Source of the DNA: Laguncularia racemosa
Taxonomy: Eukaryota > Streptophyta > Magnoliopsida > Myrtales > Combretaceae
Direction: 5' to 3'
Length of the DNA stretch: 64,000 bases
NCBI GenBank assembly: GCA_037954665.1
Contig: JBBMOL010000430.1
Span: 186,001 to 250,000 of the forward strand
The notes beneath the pieces are model-generated. The model was not told the origin of the DNA. It worked only from the letters and a program-made list of their open reading frames with translations, and did no database searches. A program made the translations under genes and the position numbers. Positions 56,109 to 64,000 of the stretch are shown here, in pieces (position 1 is the stretch's first letter; the number at the start of each line of letters is the position of its first letter).

Positions 56109-56808
56109 ATGAAGTTGGAAAGGATTGGAACAACCATGGGAATGCCCTTGCTCTTGTACAAGTCATAAAGGATACAGGATGAAGAGGGCGTGTCTTTATA
56201 AGGCACGGCCGTGTAGGAGTCTCAAGGTTACACAGAATCATACACGGTCATATACACGGTTAAAAAGCACGGTCGTGTATGGAGTCAAGAAAATCCATAG
56301 AAAGATGCATGTCTAGAAGTACACGGCCATGTATCTCTTCAACACCGACTCAAGGCCGGCTCCAAGGCCCCCGACCTTCATGTCTACACCGCCGGCCTAT
56401 ATGTTTGTTTTGTTAATTTTTACGCAACTTATCTAAGCTATGTCGTTTTGGGCTTCATTGTTACGAATTGTAACCCTAATATAAGGATATAGAACATACA
56501 CAGCATTGAAAGTTTGAAAAGACTTTTGAGAGAATTCTTCTCTTGGTTCTTTAAGAACTAACCTAGAACTTATCGGATTTTATTTCGGTGCCGTTCATCC
56601 CGACTTATCAATCGGTCTTTCATCCCGATTGTGGCGTCTTCATATTATACCAAGGTTCTTGTCTCACTTATAGACAACAGGTCGTGGTTTCCACTTGAGG
56701 GTATTTGGCATCTTAGGTAACAAATTACCAACGTATTGGTATTAGGTTTTGTCACATGTTGGCGTGGTTCGTATCAGTTAGGAATCCGATTAAACCGATC
56801 TCGCATCA
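56109..56808 (+). repeat. 5' LTR of E8, truncated at its start
   Basis: It begins inside the LTR (tcatgaagttggaaaggatt) at the E7 gag junction and ends CGTATCAgttaggaatccgattaaaccgatctCGCATCA. Extended-terminus subtype. Confidence 0.88.
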
Positions 56809-57319
56809 GTTTGGTATCAGAGCTTAGGTTTGTCAAAACATCAGTTCAGTTTGAGGAAGGTAACATCAAAACCCTAACTTCAATCGTTCATATCAATTGT
56901 TAGTATTCAATTCCATAGTATTAATTGTCTATTGAAAGTGTAGTATCTATTATTCAATTTTGTTACAAAAAAAAAAGGAAGAATCACAACACAAGAAAAA
57001 AAAGAAGAATCACGACACAGAAAAAAAAAAAGGGAGTGTGATCAAGAGCAACAACAAAGACAAAAAAAAAATTCGGAAAGAAAAAGAGGAAATTTATGAA
57101 CCCTAGTGTTGTTTTGAATTCTACGGGAGGGAATTAGCGTAGTTTAGGTTAGTTCCAAGAGAATTGAGAAGAGGAATTGGCAAGTTAATATCATCATTGT
57201 TTGTGAGAATACACGAGTGACTGTGTGATATCATCATTTGAGCGAACACGTAAGGGAGTGTATCATGAGGTTTAATCATATATATATTTGTGTTAGTACT
57301 AACCTTTTCTGCAGGAACT

Positions 57320-60300
57320 ATGTCGAGGCAACATTCCCCTAAAAGTGAGAGGGGAAGGTTTGATGCTAGGTTATTGATTGAGGAGTTGAGGGGTGAGATG
57401 AGGAGAATGTTTTAGGAGGGGATGGAACAAATTCATGAGACAGTAGAGCAGAGACTAGAGCAATCTACAAACGTCTTCCAAGGGCGTAAGAGGGAGAGTC
57501 GTTCTAGGAGAGTACAAAGGGGTGGAGATGAAATGTCGGAAGATGAATTTGATGAGCCTTCTATCGGGAGTTATAGAGGATATAGTGGTCGGAATAGAGG
57601 AACTAGGAATTAGGAAAATAGAGGAGATAGGAATAGAGAGGATAATCAATTGAGTAGTATAAAGATGAAGATTCCTCCTTTCCAAGGGAAGAATGATCCC
57701 GAGGCGTACTTAGAGTGAGAGAAGAAGGTGGAGATGGTGTTTGATTGTCATAACTATAGTGGGAGAAAGAAAGTGAAACTTGCTGCCATTGAATTTTCGG
57801 ATTATGCTATAGTGTGGTAGGATCAACTAATGTTGAATAGAAGAAGGAATGGCGAACCACCTATTGAGTCATGGGAAGAGATGAAAAGGGTGATGAAGAA
57901 GCGGTTTGTGCCTGCATATTACTATCGTAAATTGCACAACAAATTAAAAACTCTTAGTTAGGGAAGCCGGAGTGTGGATGAGTATTTCAAAGAGATGGAA
58001 GTTACTATGATCAGGGCGAATGTAGAGGAGGATAGAGAGGCTACCATGGCTAGATTTCATGCTGGATTGAATAGAGAAATTCAAAATGTTGTTGAATTAC
58101 AGCATTATGTAAAATTGGAGGATATGGTTCATATGGCTATAAAGGTTGAGAACCAACACAGGCGGAAAGGTAGTAGTAATGTACGTTTTCAACAGGGTAC
58201 TGGTTCATCCACCTGGAAGACTAACCAATGAAAGAAGGAAGAAAAGCCTTTACCCACCAAACCAAAAGGAGAGCTGAGGCAAGCGGGTTCTACTCCTGGT
58301 AACCAAGGTAACCCTGGTTCTTCTGCTTCTAGAAATTGTGACATTAGATGTTTTAAATGCCAAGGTAGAGGCCATATTGCTAGTCAATGTCCGAATAGGC
58401 GTGTTATGATTTTGCGTGATGATGGTGAGTATGAGACTACGGGAGATAGTGAAGAAGATGATATGCCTTCATTAGAGGACGCTAGTGATGATGAGGAGCT
58501 TGCAATAGGAAGGTTAGTGGCAGTAGTGAAGCGAGCTTTGAATGTGCAGGTGAAGGAAGAAGAGGAGGTGCAAAGGGAGAATATATTTCATACTAGATGT
58601 TATCTAGGAGATCATATTTGTAGTTTGATCATTGATGGAAGAAGTTGCACCAATGTGGTGAGTAATTTTATTGTTGAGAGGCTGGGAATCAAAACTATTA
58701 GACACCCTAGTCCATATAAATTGCAGTGGTTGAATGATAGTGGTGAGACTAAGGTGAGTAAGCAAGCCTTGATTGGTTTTCGCATTGGTAGGTATGAGGA
58801 TGAGGTCTTATGCGATGTAGTGCCAATGCAAGCATGTCATGTGTTATTGGGGAAGCCATGGCAATTTGATAGGAAGGTTGTTCATGATGGCTTTTCTAAC
58901 AAGTATACGCTTGTTCACTCGGGGAAAAGCTTTAATCTTAAACTGTTAACACCTAAACAGGTGTATGAGGATCAGTTGCAGCTACAATAGTCTTTTGGAA
59001 AACATAAGGTGAGTGAGAGAGCAAAAGACAATGAGAAAGAAAAGGAATACAAAAGTCAATATCAAAAGGAAAAAGAGACGAAGGCTGGAAAGAGTGTGAG
59101 AGACCAAGTTGAAGGGGGATCAACTTTGGTGGTGAGTGAAAAGGAGAGTGCAGCCATACAAAAGGAGAGTTGTGTGGCAAGAGCGAGTGTAGTGAGGAGA
59201 GCGTTAGTGATGAAGCAACCTATGTTGTTGCTGGTTTTTAAAAAAACATGTTTGGCTACTAACGAACTATCTAACTCTTTGCCTGATGTGGTTATGTCTA
59301 TTGTGCAGGACTTTGCCCTGAGGAGATTCCAAAGGGATTACCACCTATTCGTGGTATTGAGCACCAGATTGACCTTGTACCCGGAGCATCGATTCCAAAC
59401 AAGCCAGCTTATAGGAGCAATTCAAAGGAGACAAAGGAACTCCAAAGCTAGGTCAATGAAGTATTAAAGAAGGGATACGTGAGAGAAAGCATGAGTCCAA
59501 GTGCAGTGCCTGTGATTTTGGTGCCTAAGAAGGATGGGACATGGAGAATGTGTGTTGACTGCCGCGCCATCAACAACATTACGGTAAAGTATCGTCATCC
59601 CATTCCTCGCTTAGATGACATGTTAGATTAGTTACATGGGTCTAGTGTCTTTTCCAAAATTGATCTGAAAAGTGGATACCACTAAATTAGAATGAAAGAA
59701 GGTGATGAATGGAAAACCGCATTTAAGACGAAATATGGATTATATGAGTGGTTAGTAATGCCTTTCGGTTTAACTGACGCACCTAGTACTTTTATGAGAC
59801 TTATGAACCATGTTTTGAGGACTATTATTGGAAAATTTGTGGTTGTCTATTTTGATGATATCCTAATTTACAGCAAGAGTTTAGAAGATCAGACATCTCA
59901 CTTGAAGGATGTTTTAGAAGTACTTCGAAAGGAGCAATTATATGCTAACCTCAAGAAGTGCACTTTTTGCATAGACAAACTTATGTTTCTTGGCTTTGTT
60001 GTTAGTGCACAGGGAATACAGGTTGATGAAGAAAAGATTCGTGTGATCCAAGAGTGGCCTAGTCCAACTAATGTAAGTAATGTGCGGAGTTTCCATGGAC
60101 TAGCAAGCTTTTACCGGAGATCTGAGAAGGATTTCAGCACCATTGCAGCACCACTTACTGAGCGTCGATCTAAACTACTTCCTAGAGGCGATGGACCATT
60201 TCAAATTCTTGAGCGCATTGATGATAATGCGTACAAGATAGACTTAACAGGTGAGTATCAAGTAATTGCTATGTTTAATGTTACTGATTTAAGTCCTTTT

Positions 60301-60579
60301 GATGTAGGTGATGATTTGAAGATAAATCCTTTTCAAGAGGAGGGGAATGATGAGATCCTTGATGGGAGTCAAGCCAAAAGATGGAATGTGGATCCTCTTG
60401 AAGTGCCACTTGGACCGATCACAAGAAATCGAGTGGAACGATTCAAGGAAGCACTTAACGGGTTGATAAAGAATGTCCACGAAGCTGGAAAGGATTGGAG
60501 CAATCATGAAGTTGGAAAAGATTGGAACAACCATGGGAATGCCCTTGCTCTTGTACAAGTCATAAAGGATACGGGATGA
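57320..60579 (+). pseudogene. E8 gag-protease-RT fused to integrase tail, decayed
   Basis: ATG at 57320 (MSRQHSPKSERGRFDARLLI). Gag core, CCHC knuckle (CFKCQGRGHIASQC, about 58350-58390), acidic linker, protease (IIDGRSCTNVVS, near 58630; DGG altered), Lys/Glu-rich linker and RT. RT has a ~11-bp deletion near 59312 that changes frame, then LVPKKDGTWRMCVDC, TAG at 59629-59631, SSVFSKIDLKSGYH, YFDDILIYSKSLED, and the jump to RRSKLLPRGDGPF at about 60162. It ends with GPITRNRVERFKEALNG inside the 3' LTR. Stops at 57413, 57611, 57717, 57818, 57959, 58229 and 58988 fall where relatives have Gln or Trp. Confidence 0.9.
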
Positions 60580-60887
60580 AGAGGGTGTGTCTTTACAAGG
60601 CACGGCTATGTAGGAGTTTCATGGTTACACAGAACCATACACGGTTATATATACGGCCGTGTATGGAGTCAAGAAAATCCATAGAAAGATACACGTCTAG
60701 AAGTACACGGCCGCGATTTCATATTATACCAAGGTTCTTGTCTTGCTTATAGACAACGGGTCACAGTTTCCACTTGAGGGTGTTTGGCATCTTAGGTAAC
60801 GAATTCCGAACGTATTGGAATTGGGTTTCGTCACACGTTGGCATGGTTCGTATCAGTTAGGAATCTGATCAAACCGATCTCGCATCA
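60348..60887 (+). repeat. 3' LTR of E8, internally deleted
   Basis: TGATGAGATCC...CGCATCA, only 540 bp, because sequence between cacggccg (about 60711) and cgatttcatattatacc is missing relative to 13738-14425/21597-21754. It is followed directly by host RT. Confidence 0.88.
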
Positions 60888-61111
60888 CTTTTTGCACAGA
60901 CAAACTTGTGTTTCTTGGTTTTATTGTTAGTACATAGGGAATATAGGTTGATGAAGAAAATATTCGTGCGATCCAAGAATGGCCTAGTCCAACTAATGTA
61001 AGTAATGTGCGGAGTTTCCATGGACTAGCGAGCTTTTACAAGAGGTTTGTGAAGGATTTCAGCACCATTGTAGCTCCACTTACTGAGGTAATCAAGAAGA
61101 ACGTGGGGTTT
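60888..61111 (+). pseudogene. Host RT fragment downstream of E8
   Basis: It starts ctttttgcacagac and reads the RT thumb to FVKDFSTIVAPLTEVIKKNV, stopping at gtggggttt, where E9 is inserted. It is the counterpart of 21755-21980 (E2), with which it shares changes such as atattcgtgc and the E1/E8-type junction. Confidence 0.88.
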
Positions 61112-61938
61112 TGATACGAACCATGCCAACCCATGACAAAACCCAATACCAATATGTTCAAAAATTCGTTGCCTAAGACGCCCAAACACCTAAAGTGGAA
61201 ACCGCGACTCGTTGTCTATAAGCGAGACAAGAACCTTGGTATAAAAATGAAGACGCCACAATCGGGATGAAAGACTGATTGATAAGTCGGGATGAATGCC
61301 ACGGAAAATCAATCCAATAAGTTCGATTTAGTTCTTGAAGAACCGAGAGAGGAGCCTCTCAAAAGTGTTTAATGTTCAAAGATATATATTCCTATTGTTC
61401 TAAACCCTAGGAGCTTTTATACTAGGGTTACAATTCGTGTAAAACAAGTCCAAAATGACTTAGTTTAGATAAGTGGCGTAAAAATGCGAAAACAGAACAA
61501 GCTGGCCGGTAGGGGATATACGGCCGTGTACACGCCTGTGTACTTTGGCCGTGTACCTTTCTGTGCAACTTTTGGCAACATACACGCCCGTGTACTTTGG
61601 CCATGTATCTTTCTATGCAACTTCTGGCAACATACACGCCCGTGTACTTTGGCCGTGTATCTTTCTGTGGATTTGCTTGACTCCATATACGGCCGTGCCT
61701 TGAAAGTACATGCCCTCTTCAACCCGTGTCCGGTGTGACTTGTATAAGAGCAAGGGTCTTCCCATGGTTGTTCCAATCCATTCCAACTTCATGATTGCCC
61801 CAATCCTTCCCGACTTCATGGACATCCTTTATCAACCCGTTAAGTGCTTCCTTGAGTCGTTTTGCTCGACTTCTTGTGATCGGTCCAAGCGGCACTTCAA
61901 GAGGATCCACATTCCTTCTTCTAGCTTGACTCTCATCA
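61112..61938 (-). repeat. 3' LTR of E9
   Basis: 827 bp, TGATACGAACC...TCTCATCA on the plus strand. The CACGG-rich block (61515-61700) holds three copies of a unit containing acacgcccgtgtactttggc. Confidence 0.92.
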
Positions 61939-64000
61939 TTCCCCTCCTCTTGAAAAGGATTTGTCCTCAAATCGTCACCTACATCAAAAGGACTCAGATC
62001 AATAACATTAAATGTGGCACTTACTTGATACTCACCAGGCAAATCTATCTTGTATGCATTGTCATTGATGCGCTCAAGAACTTGAAATGGTCCATCGCCT
62101 CTAGGAAGTAGTTTAGATCGACGCTGCACGGGAAATTGCTCTTTGCGCATGTGAATCCAAACCTAATCTCCAGGTTCAAAAACAGCTTGTCGACGACCCT
62201 TGTTGGCTTGTTTCACATACTGCTCTGTTCGTCGTTCAATGTTCAGCCTTGCCTTCTCATGGATCTGTTGAACAAATTCGGCATTCTTCTTGCCATCTAA
62301 ATTAACATACTCAAAAATAGGCAAAGGTGATAAATCCAAAGGAGTTAGTGGATTAAAACCATACACAATGTCAAAAGGAGAAAATTTAGTAGCAGAATGC
62401 TCTGTACGGTTATAGGCAAATTCAACATGAGGTAAACAATCCTCCCAACTTTTAATATTCTTTTTAATTACAGCCCTCAACAAAGTAGATAAAGTTAGCA
62501 TCCCTATTTGATACAATTGTTCTAGGCATACCATGTAATCACACAACTTCCCTAAAGAATAAATTAGCAATATTACAAGCATCATCCGTTTTGTGACAAG
62601 GAATGAAATGTGTCATTTTAGAAAACCTATCAACAACTACAAAAACAGAATCCCGACCATGTCAAGACCTAGGTAATCCTAACACAAAATCCATAGAAAT
62701 ATCTACCCAAGGCTCATGAGGAATGGGAAGTGGGGTGTAAAGCCCTTGAGGTTGGACTCTAGATTTTGCTTGCTTACATGTGACACATCGCTCACAGATC
62801 CTCTCAACATCTCATTTCATGTGAGGCCAATAGAAGTGTTCCTGCAATACCCCTAATGTTTTATCTACTCCAAAGTGTCCCATTAAACCTCCTCCATGAG
62901 ACTCCCTCACAGGTAACTCTCTTAAAGAACAAATTGGAATGCACAGTTTACTCTCCCTAAACAAGAATCCGTCATGTTTATAAAATTTTCCATGCCCACT
63001 CTTCTCACATTGTACTTACTCCTCACAAAAATCTTGATTAGCAGCATATAACTCCTTAATGTGCTCAAAACCAAGAAGTCTAGAACTAAGAGTAGAGACA
63101 AGAGTATACCTTCTAGAAAGTGCATCAGCAACTACATTCTCTTTAACTTGCTTGTAGTGGATGACATATGGAAATGTTTCGATGAACTCCACCCAACGAG
63201 CATGTCTTTTGTTCATCTTGTGTTGCCCCTTCAAGTACTTCAAGGATTCATGATCAGTGTGGATCATGAACTCTTTCGACCAAAGGTAATGTTGCCACGT
63301 CTCCAGGGCTCGAACCAATGCATATAGCTCCTTGTCATAAGTAGGGTAATTCAAGGTTGCCCCACTTAGCTTTTCGCTAAAGAATGCAATCGGTCTTCTT
63401 TCCTGCATAAGCACTGCTCCAATACCTAATCTTGAAGCATCACACTCAATTTCAAACGTTTCAGTAAAATTAGGTAAAGCAAGTAATGGCGCCTGAGTCA
63501 ACTTATTTTTAAGCTTCTAAAAGGCCTTCTCTTGTTGCTCTCCCCAACTGAACCCCACGTTTTTCATAATTACCTCAGTAAGTGGTGCTGCAATGGTGCT
63601 GAAATCCATCACAAATCTCCTGTAAAAACTCACTAGTCCATGGAAACTCCGCACATTACTTACATTGGTTGGACTAGGCCATTCTTGGATCGCACGAACC
63701 TTTTCTTCATCAACCTGTATTCCCTACGCACTAACAACAAAACCAAGAAACACAAGTTTGTCTATGCAAAAAGTGCACTTCTTGAGGTTAGCATATAATT
63801 GTTCCTTTCGAAGCACTTCTAAAACATCCCTCAAGTGTGACATATGATCTTCCAAACTTTTGCTATAAATAAGAATGTCATCAAAATAGGCAACCACAAA
63901 TTATCCAATAAATGTCCTTAAAACATGGTTCATAAGTCTCATAAAAGTACTAGGTGCATTAGTTAAATTGAAAGGCATTACTAACCACTCATATAATCCA
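61719..64000 (-). pseudogene. E9 pol: RT, RNase H, integrase, GPF/Y tail
   Basis: Minus strand from the window end: RT with YFDDILIYSKSLEDH (about 63850-63890) and RSFHGLVSFYRRF (about 63625), RNase H (63016-63501, listed separately), IN zinc-finger region (62740-62900), IN core (IPHEPWVDISMDFVLGLP, about 62690-62730; VSNRDAN near 62490), then an internal deletion of roughly 135 bp that removes the DGQTE catalytic-Glu segment, then LLRAVIKKNIKSWEDCLPHV. TAG-type stop at 62163, GPF/Y tail and GPITRSRAKRLKEALNG inside the LTR. Stops and the IN deletion make integrase inactive. Confidence 0.88.
63016..63501 (-). CDS. E9 RNase H domain, open
   Basis: A 161-codon open segment with the RNase H acidic residues in place: FEIECDASRLGIGAVLM (first Asp), YPTYDKELYALVRA (Glu), IHTDHESLKYLKG (Asp) and VADALSRRYT (last Asp). 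It removes RNA from the RNA:DNA hybrid during reverse transcription. Its apparent start Met is internal to pol and not a true start. Flanking frames carry stops, so it is not an independent gene. Confidence 0.85.
   Translation of the reverse strand: MTQAPLLALPNFTETFEIECDASRLGIGAVLMQERRPIAFFSEKLSGATLNYPTYDKELYALVRALETWQHYLWSKEFMIHTDHESLKYLKGQHKMNKRHARWVEFIETFPYVIHYKQVKENVVADALSRRYTLVSTLSSRLLGFEHIKELYAANQDFCEE

Larger units (their letters stand above)
56109..60887 (+). mobile_element. E8: CRM-like element with the same deletion as E1
   Basis: A 5'-truncated LTR (56109-56808), PBS 56812-56823, leader, gag, protease, RT, then deletion to the IN tail at about 60162, PPT and a 3' LTR (60348-60887). 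It shares with E1 the RT-to-IN-tail deletion, the SEKDF change, the TAG in RT, the extended LTR terminus and the same host junction (LTR followed by ctttttgcacagac). E1 and E8 are copies of one ancestral locus. Confidence 0.9.
61112..64000 (-). mobile_element. E9: CRM-like element with RT, RNase H and integrase, truncated by window end
   Basis: Minus orientation: 3' LTR 61112-61938, PPT complement 61939-61952, then pol to the window edge. It is the only E-family copy here that retains RNase H and the pre-IN region, and so serves as the reference for the deletions in the others. It is inserted in the RT fragment 60888-61111; the left duplicate would be GGTTT, with the right one outside the window. 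Confidence 0.9.

Noticed and set aside
61515..61700. CRISPR-like regularly spaced repeats
   Set aside because: Three units of a CACGCCCGTGTA/CACGGCCGTGT pattern lie within an LTR of a plant retrotransposon; spacers are themselves repeated and no cas genes exist.

Overview
This window looks like flowering-plant nuclear DNA from a retrotransposon-rich, probably pericentromeric, block. It has no ordinary host genes. Almost all of it is LTR retrotransposon sequence in several nested layers. The layers can be ordered from LTR ends (TG...CA), 5-bp target-site duplications (TSDs), primer-binding sites (PBS) and polypurine tracts (PPT). The main families are: (i) a Ty3/Gypsy family, tentatively CRM-like, called E1-E9 here, with LTRs of about 540-850 bp starting TGATGAG and ending CGTATCA and a PBS matching initiator tRNA-Met; (ii) Athila/Tat elements A1 and A2, with LTRs of about 1.7 kb and a tRNA-Asp-type PBS; (iii) older Gypsy relatives called D; and (iv) a short non-autonomous element, X.

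The exceptional item is at 5726-12877: a complete 7.15-kb linear mitochondrial-type plasmid (invertron) sitting inside the reverse-transcriptase region of E1. It has terminal inverted repeats (264 and 279 bp), a T7-like RNA polymerase, an unknown 302-aa ORF, and a family-B protein-primed-type DNA polymerase on the opposite strand. The polymerase is broken by one amber codon. Next to the right terminus lies an inverted copy of about 270 bp of the left chromosomal flank, a repair scar that records the integration.

Layout. 1-22999: E1 (+) with a solo LTR (22-4827, itself holding X at 280-4055), the plasmid, and Athila A1 (14426-21591) in its 3' LTR; E1 lies in the RT of another element, E2. 23000-27345: degenerate D pol and 3' LTR. 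27346-29238: minus-strand gag and 5' LTR. 29239-31180: low-complexity DNA, a D pol fragment and an X-like leader. 31181-39756: E3 holding complete E4 (32319-37534). 39757-47216: minus-strand D-type IN/RNase H fragment holding Athila A2 (40157-46623). 47217-54725: E5 holding complete minus-strand E6 (49141-54438). 54726-61111: E7 and E8, then the E8 host RT. 61112-64000: minus-strand E9, cut by the window edge.

Most elements are non-autonomous. E4 and E6 share a deletion that fuses the RT fingers to integrase. E1 and E8 share a different deletion removing RNase H and most of IN. A1 and A2 both lack RT-RH-IN. Copies sharing a deletion at different insertion sites imply mobilisation in trans or later duplication. 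E9 is the only copy here with RT, RNase H and part of IN together. No tRNA, rRNA or CRISPR locus was seen.
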